A stretch of 21,366 nucleotides of DNA from UPXZ01 sp964634605 (GCA_964634605.1 CAZWLJ010000047.1:1-21366), one strand, 5' to 3'. Counted from the first letter of the stretch, positions 1 to 8,964 are shown. Translations and numbers: made by a program. The notes: generated by a model not told the origin, from the letters alone.

Positions 1-34
1 AAATAATTTATTAATCATTAAAAATTAATTGACC

Positions 35-3000
35 ATGAGAAAATTTACTTTATTGATGGCGTTGTCATTCGTTATCAGTTTACTGCAGGCACAGACTTCA
101 CCCGATTACATTTTCGGTGTTGCAGGAGCTGATTGGACAACCGGTGTACAAGGGACACAAGTAACTTCAGGTGTTTATCAGTGGCAATTTACTGCTGCAG
201 CTACAGGGGATCAATTCTTTAAGCTGGGCGAAACCGCAGTAAGTGCTGATGCATCCGGTTTCTGGACAAACGGTGATGGTACTGATATGAACTACACAGG
301 CGCTGGCGCCATGTGGGATGTTTACTACAAACCGAACATGGGCGATGGAGGTGCAGTTAAATTTGCGGCTACCACCGGATATTTCTACATTATTCAATCA
401 CGAAAAAACAGTGCCGATGCCAATGCAAAATTTGCCGTGTTCGAGAGTCCGTCTGCTATTGCTACAATCTCTTCAGTAACTCAGGCTTTTGCATCCCCCA
501 ATCTCACCGTAACAGTCAATGCAAGTGTGGCTCCAGCAACAGCTCAAAAGTTCTGGGTACGATATACCAAAGATAATTGGGCTACCTCTGCCATAGTAGA
601 AGCAACAGTTACAGGAACTGTCGGTACTGCCGTTATTGATGCAACAGGTGCCGACAAAGTAGAATATTATGTGTTTACTACCGTGCAAGCGCCCGCCGGA
701 TTTACAGATTATGATTTCTACACAGTATCTTTAAATAACAATGCAGGGAAAAATTATGCCTATTATGCACCGATGGCAGGTAATTATTACATGCCAACTA
801 TTCCGGAGGGTCAAAAAGGATTTGCTTCTCTTTCAGCTGCAGTTACAGCTATCAACTCAGGAGGTTTAGCCGGTAACGTGAATTTCCTGATTAATGGAGA
901 TATTACCGAACCTGCTAATATTGGTTTGGGAGTAGATACAAAAGGATATAGTATTACTATTCGTCCGGATGCAGATGCTGACCGAACAATAACTTTTACA
1001 AAATTAACAGACAATACAAGTCCTACAGGACATTTAGTTATTGGTTATACTGATCTTACTTCTGCATGGTCGGATGCAAATACAATCGCTACAAATAATA
1101 TAACTATCGATGGTTATGCTGTGGGTGGAACTACAAGAAGATTGACAATTACAAATACTAACGCAAGTCATACTGGTGCAAGAATGATAGTTGTTGTGGG
1201 TGCCTGTGAAAATACTGTGATAAAAAATTGTATTGTTAATAACCTTACAACAAGTACTTCTTCTCCTTTCTGTGTGGGAGCGGTAGTACGTAAGGGTACA
1301 GCCATTGAAGTGGCGCCTATAAATTTAACTATCGAAAACAATGTTTTAACTGCGCTTGGTAATAATGTAGCTATGGGAGCAAGGATTACAAATTCAGGAA
1401 CTATTGCTTCGGCTAAACTTACAGGATTAGTGTTCAAAAATAATATTGTTACAGCAAAACGTAGATTGTTTGAAATTAACTATACAGATGGTGGTGAAAT
1501 TAGTGGAAATACCTTTGAATCTCAAGCTACCGGAGCTGCAGGCACAATTTCTTATGGATTATGGACATCGACCGCTGTTACTGGAACATTAAATATATTC
1601 AACAATAAATTTACAAAGTCATTTACCGAAGAAACAAGCGGAAACGGACATAGGGTGGTGTCCTTATCTAGTGGTGCTTCTTATAATATCTATAACAATA
1701 CTTTTTGCGGCCTTGATAAAACAAAAGCATCAACTACTGCAACTAATCTAGTATATTTGTTTTATAGCGGCGTTGCCGGAAAAATATATAACAACACCTT
1801 CTACATGCCTCAGTTAACAAACTCAACATCCACAGGTTATTATGCCGCAATACAGCTTTCAGGCAATTCGGCTGAAATAATGAACAATATTTTTATATGC
1901 GATGAGGCTACTCACTCAAATACATATTTTATCAGTGCAGTTCCAACTCCAGCAACAGATTATAATAATTTTTATTTAAGGCAACCACATACAGGTGGCA
2001 AAGTGGTCGGAACTTATGTAACTTTAGCAGATTATCAAACAGCAAATCCAACTAAAGACGCAAATTCCAAATCCAAAAATGTTTATTTTGCAAGTGCTAC
2101 CGATCTAAGCATTACCGGTACTTCCATTAACGATCCTGACTTAGCGGCTCCTGCTCTGGCTGCTGTTACTACCGATATTTTCGGAACTGCCCGTCACACA
2201 CCACTTGTGTACAAGGGCGCTCATGAAGCCAGCGACTTAAATCTCCCTGCTCCGACAAAAGTTTTTACAGTAACAGCTCCTGCAGGTACTGAAAAAGTGT
2301 ATGTTACTGGTTCATTTACAGGTAAAAACTGGGATATAACCACTCCGCTGGAATTAACCCCAACTACCAATCCGTATGAATTTACAGGAACTTTTGCTTG
2401 TGCCGATGGTGTGGAATATAAATATCTGGATGGCGTGGCCAACTGGGATTATGTAGAAGCATCAGCTCCCGGCACCTCACTGGCAACCAACCGCACCTAC
2501 AGTACAACGGATAATGTCCCTTACTGGTTCGCATCTCCCAAAGTGAAATTAAATGTACGTTTTCCTGAAGGAAGTCCCATACCTGCCAATTTATTTGTAA
2601 AAGGTTCCTGGGATAGTTGGGCTACGGGTATTGAACTTACAGCGTCATCCACTCCGCTGAATGTTTCGGGAGCCCGGTATGCTCCCGTTCAATCAGTATC
2701 TTTTACAGGTACAATCGGAAATGGTACTACCAGTGTTATTTACTCTAATACTGAATATAAATTTTATTCGAATGATCCTTCTGCGGATAACTGGGAAGTA
2801 TTTACCGGTAATCGTTGGGCTATTTATCCGTTGATGAATGATGAAATTGCAAGTTTCACTACCCCTATTCCGGCTACCGGCATTAGTCAGGCAACAGAAA
2901 TGAATGTACGGATTATGCGCACTCAGAGTGGTATCACTGCTGAATTCAATGGCTCAGCTTCCGTAGAACTTTACAACATCAACGGTGCTATGATTGATAA

Positions 3001-3091
3001 AACCGTGGCCAATGGAAGCTATTCACGCGACCTGAATCCCGGCGCATACATCATCCGCATCAATGGAAAAGCAACAAAGTTTGTAAGATAA
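35..3091 (+). CDS. Large T9SS-secreted beta-helix protein with two CBM/E-set-like domains
   Basis: Probable 1018-aa cell-surface or secreted protein. Seen: a signal peptide (MRKFTLLMALSFVISLLQAQ); an N-terminal beta-rich region (about 20-250); a long segment (about 260-720) of repeated short strands with N-N-x-F/I turns such as IENNVL, FKNNIV, IYNNTF and IMNNIF, typical of right-handed parallel beta-helices; then two tandem domains (about 739-830 and 835-930) with the pattern VTGSF..KNWD and VKGSWDSWATG, resembling the E-set/CBM48-CBM20-like fold of starch- and glycogen-binding proteins. The last 60 or so residues form a T9SS type A sorting domain (VELYNINGAMI, then GAYIIRINGKATKFVR). Beta-helices of this kind often bind or cleave polysaccharide, but I see no clear lyase site, so a binding or adhesive role is equally possible. 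An in-frame TTG lies 6 bases upstream, but the ATG at 35 follows a Bacteroidota-style A-rich leader and begins a standard signal peptide. A terminator follows at 3119. Confidence 0.8.
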   Translation: MRKFTLLMALSFVISLLQAQTSPDYIFGVAGADWTTGVQGTQVTSGVYQWQFTAAATGDQFFKLGETAVSADASGFWTNGDGTDMNYTGAGAMWDVYYKPNMGDGGAVKFAATTGYFYIIQSRKNSADANAKFAVFESPSAIATISSVTQAFASPNLTVTVNASVAPATAQKFWVRYTKDNWATSAIVEATVTGTVGTAVIDATGADKVEYYVFTTVQAPAGFTDYDFYTVSLNNNAGKNYAYYAPMAGNYYMPTIPEGQKGFASLSAAVTAINSGGLAGNVNFLINGDITEPANIGLGVDTKGYSITIRPDADADRTITFTKLTDNTSPTGHLVIGYTDLTSAWSDANTIATNNITIDGYAVGGTTRRLTITNTNASHTGARMIVVVGACENTVIKNCIVNNLTTSTSSPFCVGAVVRKGTAIEVAPINLTIENNVLTALGNNVAMGARITNSGTIASAKLTGLVFKNNIVTAKRRLFEINYTDGGEISGNTFESQATGAAGTISYGLWTSTAVTGTLNIFNNKFTKSFTEETSGNGHRVVSLSSGASYNIYNNTFCGLDKTKASTTATNLVYLFYSGVAGKIYNNTFYMPQLTNSTSTGYYAAIQLSGNSAEIMNNIFICDEATHSNTYFISAVPTPATDYNNFYLRQPHTGGKVVGTYVTLADYQTANPTKDANSKSKNVYFASATDLSITGTSINDPDLAAPALAAVTTDIFGTARHTPLVYKGAHEASDLNLPAPTKVFTVTAPAGTEKVYVTGSFTGKNWDITTPLELTPTTNPYEFTGTFACADGVEYKYLDGVANWDYVEASAPGTSLATNRTYSTTDNVPYWFASPKVKLNVRFPEGSPIPANLFVKGSWDSWATGIELTASSTPLNVSGARYAPVQSVSFTGTIGNGTTSVIYSNTEYKFYSNDPSADNWEVFTGNRWAIYPLMNDEIASFTTPIPATGISQATEMNVRIMRTQSGITAEFNGSASVELYNINGAMIDKTVANGSYSRDLNPGAYIIRINGKATKFVR

Positions 3092-3118
3092 ACTCATAAA
3101 CAGATAGCTTGATTCAAC

Positions 3119-3152
3119 AACCGCCCTGAACAATACGGGGCGGTTTTTTTTT
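3119..3152 (+). terminator. Rho-independent terminator after the beta-helix gene
   Basis: An 8-bp GC-rich stem, AACCGCCC (3119-3126) with GGGCGGTT (3138-3145), has an 11-base loop and runs directly into a T-run. It lies 28 bases after the stop codon of the upstream gene. Confidence 0.85.
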
Positions 3153-3408
3153 ATGAATCAATCCGACCGATGTATAGTTAAATAATTATAATGGCCTATT
3201 AAATAAATATTTCTTTAATTAATTGATAATCAACTATCTAAAGTTTCAGGAAGCATATATTGATTCTGTTTAACTTCATATCGGTAAGACGGCGGTTTTT
3301 ACTGCAATGTTAATTATGAATCTGCAGTCAGAACATTTCCGAACAAGGATGATAAAATCGTGTTATTAGAATTATAAAAATTGATTATAATAACTAAAAT
3401 GAAGTCTT
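3153..3408. other. AT-rich intergenic region upstream of the 338-aa gene
   Basis: The full gap between genes is 317 bases. Its first part holds the terminator at 3119-3152. The rest is AT-rich and must contain the promoter of the gene starting at 3409, but I see no clean TAnnTTTG box and no convincing open reading frame or RNA structure. Confidence 0.5.
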
Positions 3409-4425
3409 ATGGAAAAAACATTAACCAAATGGATGATTATGGCTGCTTTTACAAGCCTCGCGATAATCCTGAATGCCGCACCGGCAGAATTTCCGGTAGT
3501 TGAAAATCAGAAAACCGCTGCATCTGAAGTTATTCAAAATGTGTTGTCGGTTACCACTGAATCTGACTATATAAAACCTGAAACTGTAACCGATAGTTTG
3601 TCTGACGTAAAAGCCGTAAAGTCCGACAATCCGCTCTATCAGGGAAATGGCAAAGAAGTTACCAATCCGCTGTATGAATCCCAAAAAAGTGGCTATGCAA
3701 CCCGAACGCGTGTGGAAGTGCTGAAATCGAACCGTACAGGGACTCAGAAAGGCAGAAACAAGGGGTGGGACGGAACCGTGAAAGGTAATGCTGCAACAGC
3801 TGATAAAAGCATTAATAATCTCAACAACGGCATGCCCAATCGGATTTCAATGAATATCACCGTGGCAAAACAAACGCAGGGTGCCACTTTTGGCGAAAAA
3901 GTGAACTCGGGATTGCAGGCAGCCGGTATAATTACCATTAGGCTGGTGAAGGATGGCTGCGTGGTGCTTTTTCCCGATAATCAGGGTTACAGGGTATTCA
4001 CTGCCGGACAATCCATACGTGAACTGACTTCTGAAGAACATAGTAAAATTAACAGCGGACTGCAGGCTGCTGGCGGTGCCCTGGCACAGGGAGCATCGCT
4101 GCTGGGTGGAGCATTACCCGGTGGCAGTATCGTGAGTGCCGCCATATCATCGGTATCAGCCATGGCAGGATCTACGGGCAGCGGAGCAGCTGCGGCATCG
4201 TATGCCAGAACCGCGGCTTCCTGGCTGGGTAAAGACGATGACTGTGATGGTACAGCCGAACTTGCCGAAGGAGATTATGTCCTGGAATTTTTAGTATCGG
4301 AGAAAGCATCATCCGGTTTGAAAGATACACTTAAAACGCAGGTAAGGATTGGTTTCAGCTATATAAACAACGTGCTGAAAACCAAACACGATACTGCAAA
4401 GAACACCATAAACAACGTCAGGTAA
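3409..4425 (+). CDS. Secreted protein of unknown function with a duplicated NSGLQAAG motif
   Basis: I do not recognise this 338-aa protein. Seen: an N-terminal hydrophobic segment ending near LNAAPAEF, consistent with a signal peptide; a low-complexity Ser/Thr/Asn/Lys-rich region up to about residue 140; a short folded-looking region with strands (IITIRLVKDGCVVLF, about 174-188); a Gly/Ala/Ser-rich hydrophobic segment at about 219-270; and a final strand-rich part after a DDDCDG acidic cluster. The octapeptide NSGLQAAG occurs twice (166-173 and 215-222) with different codons, so it is kept at protein level. There is no T9SS tail. The Gly/Ala-rich stretch could insert in or lie along a membrane, which would be unusual for a periplasmic or outer-membrane protein. 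It is monocistronic: a terminator lies on each side, the second shared with the convergent CotH gene. The ATG at 3409 gives a standard signal sequence. Confidence 0.65.
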   Translation: MEKTLTKWMIMAAFTSLAIILNAAPAEFPVVENQKTAASEVIQNVLSVTTESDYIKPETVTDSLSDVKAVKSDNPLYQGNGKEVTNPLYESQKSGYATRTRVEVLKSNRTGTQKGRNKGWDGTVKGNAATADKSINNLNNGMPNRISMNITVAKQTQGATFGEKVNSGLQAAGIITIRLVKDGCVVLFPDNQGYRVFTAGQSIRELTSEEHSKINSGLQAAGGALAQGASLLGGALPGGSIVSAAISSVSAMAGSTGSGAAAASYARTAASWLGKDDDCDGTAELAEGDYVLEFLVSEKASSGLKDTLKTQVRIGFSYINNVLKTKHDTAKNTINNVR

Positions 4426-4521
4426 ATGTATTGAAAGCAATGCTTATTTGATTTGTGACGATTTTTTTATGTGAGTGTCGCTTCATAAAATTTAAATAAT
4501 CAGTTAGTTACGTTTTAAAAA

Positions 4522-4560
4522 AACACCACCCTGAATTTTCATTTCAGGGTGGTGTTATTT
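4522..4560. terminator. Bidirectional terminator between convergent genes
   Basis: A perfect 14-bp stem, AACACCACCCTGAA (4522-4535) with TTCAGGGTGGTGTT (4543-4556), has a 7-base loop. It is followed by ATTTTTATT on the plus strand and by TTTTTAAAA on the minus strand. It serves the 338-aa gene on the left and the CotH-family gene on the right. Confidence 0.9.
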
Positions 4561-4602
4561 TTATTGAAACCGAACAGGCTGAATGAGCGAAAAATGTCCG
4601 GT

Positions 4603-6831
4603 TTAATTGCTAACCAGTTTCCCTGTACTGCGGAGTTGCCCGTCAGTAAGTATCTGATATATGAAAATTTTTGACGACCGGTTTTCTGATGGTATTGTCA
4701 CGGGAATCTGATGTATGCCTTCGTTAAGCATTTGTTCCTGACGCAGTATTGTTCTTCCGTACACATCCTGCAGAATAATCTCCAACCGGCTGCTTTGGCT
4801 AATATTGAATTTAAAATTTACTTCATCCACGAACGGATTGGGGAATACAGCCATATCCATCAGTTGCAAGTCGTTGTTCTGATGAACGGAAGTGACTCCC
4901 TGGATAAGCTGAATCTGCCTGTCCATCCAGCTGATCCGGCTTTTAAGCCAGTTTTTCAGATAATTAATTTCATTGGCATACGTACCACCTACATAATTAT
5001 TAGGCCATACATAGGTGTTCAGTACATTCCACGTTTCAAAATTCCGTACCTGTGCATCGTGTAGTTCGTTAGCACACGAATCAATAAACTGATTGAGGTA
5101 GGATTCGTTGATGTAGTTCTGTTTCCAGTAATTCCACCGGCTCTTCAGGCCTGAATTGAAAACCGGATCGAGCCGGAATTTCTGCCACCAGAATGGCATG
5201 GCATACGCATCGGCATCACCCATTCCGTCGATTATCCAGCCCGTTGTCTGCCCTGCCGAAAAGAAATTGGCATTTCCGAAACAGATATTGTAATCCCAAA
5301 ACGGACCCATGGTGATTTTGCCACCCTTGCTGTCCTTATCCTTATGCAGGTAGGTGCTTATCCGGTATCCGTCGAGATTGCGCGAAAGCTCGTTGATGAT
5401 GTAGTAGTCTATGAAAGATTGCAGATCGACATAGGAATAGTAACCATTCACCCGATCCTGATATTTATCGCTGTAAAGTGCATTTTCGAATGCCGTAACG
5501 TAATTTTTGATGTAGTTACGTTGCGGATTATTAATTTCATCGGCTTTCGGATCTATAAAAAGGAAATGCACTTTTTGCTGTTTGGCAGTGGGTGCCCGGT
5601 AGGGAGATACCCAGTAATCGGTGCCTTCCACATCATCTGCTTCCGGACGGTCTATCTGTAGCAAATATCCACCTGTAAGCTCATCGCCGATAATATCAGT
5701 TGTTTTCAGTGTGGCCAGATTGCATCTGTTTTTGTCAATTTTAATCTTCTCTGTCAGTACATACACTCCGTTGTACACCCCGTTGAGAAACATTTCGAAG
5801 TACTTTGTACGGGGCGACCATTTACCCGTCAGATTTCCCAGATGATAAGCCAGCACATTGCGCATCAGCGATTTATCAGAGTAGGGCCCGTGAAATACCC
5901 AGTCATTTTCGACTGGCATATTGAGAAGTTCTACGTTCATGTTAGTGCCCTGTTCGGTGCGGGTTTCCACGGTGTAATTCTTTTTCGGATAGTTGGCTGA
6001 TGTGAATCCTCTGATTTCAATGCCTATTTTTCCGTCGAATTCATAGTCCGTATCACTCAGGTAGTTGATTCCTGAGGTGTCGTTGAGCACTTTCATGTCG
6101 GCTGTTATCTTCTCGTTCTGGATGATGGTCTGACCATTGGTTTGGATGAAAACAAAAGGAAGTTTGCTGCTTTTGAATGGTTCGGCAAACCACGACGGAG
6201 GGTTATTGTAAAGAAGCCCCGAATGCCGGATAAAAGCATGTACAAAAACACGTGCAGATAAATCCGATGAACTTAATCCCTGGTTGAGAATATGAACAGC
6301 AAAAGTATTTTCGCCTGTTTTGAGTGATGATGTTTTAAGAACGAAGCGTTCTGGTTTCCCGCCACTGTACATTTTTGCCTCATGATCTGTAGTGAGTACC
6401 GAATTAAATGGTGGAAAAGCACCTGTGACATTCTCCGACCGGGCACATTCCACCCCGTTGATATACAGCACGAAAGCATCGTCGTAATCAATATCGAGTA
6501 TCAGATCCTCTATCACGCTTAAATCGTTAATCTGCACCACCTTACGCAGATACAGCGAATTACAGTTTGTAATCACGGTTCTGTCATCGTTATCGCCAAA
6601 ACCGATACCACCCTGAGCTGTACTCCAGTAGGTGTCGGCAAATCCGGACTGATACCACGTGGCTGGTGGTTCGCTTTGCGCGGGCAGGTATTTCCAGGTG
6701 TCCGATTCAAGGATTAACGATTCCCAGTGAACCTGCGCTTTCAACCCGGAAAAAGAAAGAAAAACCGCTAAAAACAGAGAAATTATTCTGATGTTACCGA
6801 ACTGCATGAAAAAATGATTTGAAAAATACAT
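4603..6831 (-). CDS. CotH-kinase-family protein with T9SS sorting domain
   Basis: A 742-aa exported protein. Domains in order: signal peptide; a galactose-binding-like beta-sandwich (about 30-200, with WYQSGFADTYWSTAQGGIGF and later DDAFVLYINGVE); a CotH domain (about 215-530); and a C-terminal T9SS type A domain (VFPNPFVDEVNFKF near 660). CotH hallmarks are GIEIRGFTSANYPKKNY, DKSLMRNVLAYHLGN, LNGVYNGVYVLTEKIKIDKN, GGYLLQIDR and MGPFWDYNICFGN (Asp near 512). CotH-like proteins have an atypical protein-kinase fold; the spore-coat protein CotH phosphorylates CotB and CotG, and many Bacteroidota secreted versions have unknown substrates. ATP-binding and catalytic-loop acidic residues (QIDR, FWDYN) are present, so activity is plausible but not shown. 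Two in-frame ATGs exist; the second (6807, MQFGNIRIISLF) gives a tighter signal peptide and may be the true start. A TACCTTTG promoter box lies upstream at 6894-6901. Confidence 0.9.
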   Translation of the reverse strand: MYFSNHFFMQFGNIRIISLFLAVFLSFSGLKAQVHWESLILESDTWKYLPAQSEPPATWYQSGFADTYWSTAQGGIGFGDNDDRTVITNCNSLYLRKVVQINDLSVIEDLILDIDYDDAFVLYINGVECARSENVTGAFPPFNSVLTTDHEAKMYSGGKPERFVLKTSSLKTGENTFAVHILNQGLSSSDLSARVFVHAFIRHSGLLYNNPPSWFAEPFKSSKLPFVFIQTNGQTIIQNEKITADMKVLNDTSGINYLSDTDYEFDGKIGIEIRGFTSANYPKKNYTVETRTEQGTNMNVELLNMPVENDWVFHGPYSDKSLMRNVLAYHLGNLTGKWSPRTKYFEMFLNGVYNGVYVLTEKIKIDKNRCNLATLKTTDIIGDELTGGYLLQIDRPEADDVEGTDYWVSPYRAPTAKQQKVHFLFIDPKADEINNPQRNYIKNYVTAFENALYSDKYQDRVNGYYSYVDLQSFIDYYIINELSRNLDGYRISTYLHKDKDSKGGKITMGPFWDYNICFGNANFFSAGQTTGWIIDGMGDADAYAMPFWWQKFRLDPVFNSGLKSRWNYWKQNYINESYLNQFIDSCANELHDAQVRNFETWNVLNTYVWPNNYVGGTYANEINYLKNWLKSRISWMDRQIQLIQGVTSVHQNNDLQLMDMAVFPNPFVDEVNFKFNISQSSRLEIILQDVYGRTILRQEQMLNEGIHQIPVTIPSENRSSKIFIYQILTDGQLRSTGKLVSN

Positions 6832-6893
6832 GGTTTGAAATACAACTGCAATTTACAGCCTTTGAAAAATGATTTGTAATACTTTCGTTGTTG

Positions 6894-6901
6894 CAAAGGT
6901 A
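6894..6901 (-). promoter_or_regulatory. Bacteroidota -7 box for the CotH gene
   Basis: Read on the minus strand this is TACCTTTG, a perfect match to TAnnTTTG, about 60 bases upstream of the CotH start. I do not see a good -33 TTG at the usual spacing, so strength is uncertain. Confidence 0.6.
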
Positions 6902-6967
6902 TTAAAATATATTCTATTATCCCTGATTTTTTGGCTGATAAGCGAATTTTCAGGGAGAATTAGTGCC

Positions 6968-6999
6968 TTTGCTTTATCGGTTTTATTTTAATATCTTTG
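6968..6999 (+). promoter_or_regulatory. Bacteroidota promoter for the GH18 gene
   Basis: A TTTG (-33 element, 6968-6971) is followed after 20 bases by TATCTTTG (-7 element, 6992-6999). This is close to the canonical Bacteroidota vegetative promoter. Transcription should begin near 7005, which excludes the upstream TTG at 6997 as a start codon and leaves the ATG at 7045. Confidence 0.8.
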
Positions 7000-7044
7000 T
7001 TGTGCTGCATTATTTTTTTTAACCTCATGATAATTCTGATTTGT

Positions 7045-8142
7045 ATGAAAAAGACAATATGGAGCACTGTATTACTGATAATTATGTTTTCGCAGACTAC
7101 ATTTGCCCGGTCTGAATCTGCTGTGCGGAAATATAAACTCATTGCTTACTATTCTGCCGACAGCTTATCACTTTTTGGGCATGATTACAGCCGGATTACC
7201 CACGTAATTTACAGTTTCGGACATGTGAACAGCGAAGGTTTTTTCGGTGTTTCGCATCAGAAAGACATAGCCACGCTGAAAGGACTCACTGTGCTGAAGC
7301 AAAAATATCCTCATCTCCGCCTGATGGTGGCGCTTGGAGGGTGGGGCGGTTGTGAGTTGTGTTCTGCCGTGTTCGACGATCCGGTAAAAACAAAACGGTT
7401 TGTTGTGTCTGTAAGTGATTTTCTGAAGACCTACAGGCTGGACGGATTCGATTTTGACTGGGAATATCCTGTTGTGGAAGGATTTCCCGGACATCAGTAT
7501 CTGCCTGAGGATAAGGATAATTTTACCAATGCGGTAAAGTTGCTCCGCAAATCGCTGCCAAAGGGTAAAATCATTAGTTTTGCCGCGGGAGGTTATATGG
7601 ATTATCTGAAGCGGGCTATCGACTGGAAAGAGGTGGAGCCTTACATCGATTTTGTCAACCTGATGTCGTACGATTTGGTGGGCGGTAATGCCACCGTTAC
7701 CGGACATCAGACACCGCTTTACAGCCCTTCTGAAAAGGAGCAATCGGCCGACAGGGCTATACGTTACCTCAGTGAAATAAACTTCCCGTTGCATAAAGTG
7801 ATTATCGGCGGTACGTTTTATACCCGTTCCTGGATAAATGTAGCCGATACAAACAACGGACTCTATCAGACCGGAACATTTTATCAGTTTACCGACCACA
7901 GGAAAAATGTTGGCATTCTGACCGAAGCGAACGGATACACCCGTCACTGGGACGAAAAAGCGAAGGCCGCCCATTGGTACAACCGCGGGAAAGGCATATT
8001 TGTTACCGGTGACGACAAACAATCGCTCAAAGCCAAAAGCGATTATGTGAAAATAAAAGGACTGGGTGGGTTAATGTTTTGGGAATTGCCGCTGGATACT
8101 TCTGATAATGATTTGCTTAACGCCATCGACATCAACCGGTAA
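7045..8142 (+). CDS. Secreted family 18 glycoside hydrolase (chitinase-like)
   Basis: A 365-aa exported enzyme expected to hydrolyse beta-1,4-N-acetylglucosamine polymers (chitin or chito-oligosaccharides) or related N-glycan cores. A signal peptide (MKKTIWSTVLLIIMFSQTTFA) precedes a single GH18 TIM barrel. Diagnostic features: the strand-3 motif ALGGWGG (from about 96); the catalytic DxxDxDxE motif DGFDFDWE (D133, D136, D138, E140, with E140 the acid/base); MSYD (207-210) on strand 6; and a barrel-closing FWELPLD with W346. All catalytic residues are intact, so substrate-assisted hydrolysis is expected. No carbohydrate-binding module and no T9SS tail are present, so it may be periplasmic or a plain Sec product. 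The start was set at the ATG at 7045 because the promoter overlaps any earlier start. It is divergent from the CotH-family gene. Confidence 0.92.
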   Translation: MKKTIWSTVLLIIMFSQTTFARSESAVRKYKLIAYYSADSLSLFGHDYSRITHVIYSFGHVNSEGFFGVSHQKDIATLKGLTVLKQKYPHLRLMVALGGWGGCELCSAVFDDPVKTKRFVVSVSDFLKTYRLDGFDFDWEYPVVEGFPGHQYLPEDKDNFTNAVKLLRKSLPKGKIISFAAGGYMDYLKRAIDWKEVEPYIDFVNLMSYDLVGGNATVTGHQTPLYSPSEKEQSADRAIRYLSEINFPLHKVIIGGTFYTRSWINVADTNNGLYQTGTFYQFTDHRKNVGILTEANGYTRHWDEKAKAAHWYNRGKGIFVTGDDKQSLKAKSDYVKIKGLGGLMFWELPLDTSDNDLLNAIDINR

Positions 8143-8230
8143 CCGGAATTTTTTTGCCTGATACAATTCGTTGTTTCCTTCAAGAGTTTATTTATCAACA
8201 ACCAACACCCGGCATAGGGAATGCATAAAA

Positions 8231-8254
8231 AGAAGCCACCTTCGGGTGGCTTCT
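8231..8254 (-). terminator. Terminator with a C-TTCG-G loop
   Basis: A 10-bp stem, AGAAGCCACC (8231-8240) with GGTGGCTTCT (8245-8254), closes on a four-base loop. On the minus strand it is followed by a T-rich tract, so it mainly terminates the von Willebrand A gene. The plus-strand side has only a weak T tract but may also stop the GH18 transcript. Confidence 0.75.
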
Positions 8255-8272
8255 CTGCTGTAAACAAACAGA

Positions 8273-8293
8273 TATCTTTGCCGAAACAAAGAT
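8273..8293. repeat. Short palindrome containing a promoter-like TATCTTTG
   Basis: ATCTTTG (8274-8280) and CAAAGAT (8287-8293) form a 7-bp inverted repeat with a 6-base loop. The left arm with the preceding T is a perfect TAnnTTTG box on the plus strand; the right arm is a near match on the minus strand. It lies between the von Willebrand A stop codon and its terminator. No -33 element is evident. Confidence 0.45.
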
Positions 8294-8316
8294 GCTGAAT
8301 AACTTAAAAAGGCAGG

Positions 8317-8964
8317 CTATGACGGTTTTACTTCATCATCTTCGTAAAAAGATTCTCTTGTATCCTCCTTATTGCGGATTTTCTTACTGTAATTTTCACG
8401 TGAATACTTTTCTTTTGCAAACATGGAATACATATTATCCTCATCCCTGGTGAATTTCATGGTGTTACGGATAGAAATTGAAATGGCAAATTTTTCCACA
8501 TCGTGATCGGTGCCGATATAGGTGAAAGTCCAGTTTTGCTCTGTAAGTTCTTCCACCAGCTTTTTTATGGCGGTGCCCGAAAATTCTTTGGATGCATTCT
8601 CTTCGCCGTCGGTGAGGATGGTTACCAGCACATTGTAGTCTGTTTTATCAACAAGTTCTTTTCTGAGTTTGCCGATGCTGAATCCCATGGCGTCGTAGAG
8701 TGGAGTCGAAGCATCGGGCTGATAGCTTTCAGCGTTGATTTTATTCAGTTTTTCTACCGGCTCGCAAAAGTGCAGTGTCCTGATGCCCAGGCCGTTGAAG
8801 GTTACGAAAGAGATAAAATGCTCCTGCTCAGGGTATTGAGTGGCAATTCCTTTCGTGGTTTGTACTATTTCATTGAATCCCTGTATAATTGTGTTTTTAA
8901 TCGATGTCATCGAACCGCTTTCGTCCAGGATAACCAGGTTGTGAACTTTGTGTCTGTTTTCCAT
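8317..8964 (-). CDS. Cytoplasmic von Willebrand factor A (VWA) domain protein
   Basis: A 215-aa protein that is essentially one VWA domain. The metal-ion-dependent adhesion site is complete: D14-E-S16-G-S18 (DESGSM), T87 in DASTPLYDA, and D119 in LTDGEE. Such domains bind a divalent metal and mediate protein-protein contacts; bacterial cytoplasmic forms often work with AAA+ ATPases or in stress and tellurite-resistance (TerY-like) modules, but no such partner is visible here. There is no signal peptide or membrane segment. The C-terminal 40 residues are highly charged (Lys/Arg/Glu/Asp) and probably disordered. It lies 118 bases downstream of the WYL regulator on the same strand and may be co-transcribed with it; I see no perfect promoter in the gap, only TTTCTTTG on the minus strand at 9057-9064. 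Exact role unknown. Confidence 0.85.
   Translation of the reverse strand: MENRHKVHNLVILDESGSMTSIKNTIIQGFNEIVQTTKGIATQYPEQEHFISFVTFNGLGIRTLHFCEPVEKLNKINAESYQPDASTPLYDAMGFSIGKLRKELVDKTDYNVLVTILTDGEENASKEFSGTAIKKLVEELTEQNWTFTYIGTDHDVEKFAISISIRNTMKFTRDEDNMYSMFAKEKYSRENYSKKIRNKEDTRESFYEDDEVKPS

Noticed and set aside
7168..8022. Long 284-codon open frame on the minus strand
   Set aside because: It lies entirely inside the GH18 gene in antisense, has no family features, and the GH18 frame has complete catalytic motifs.
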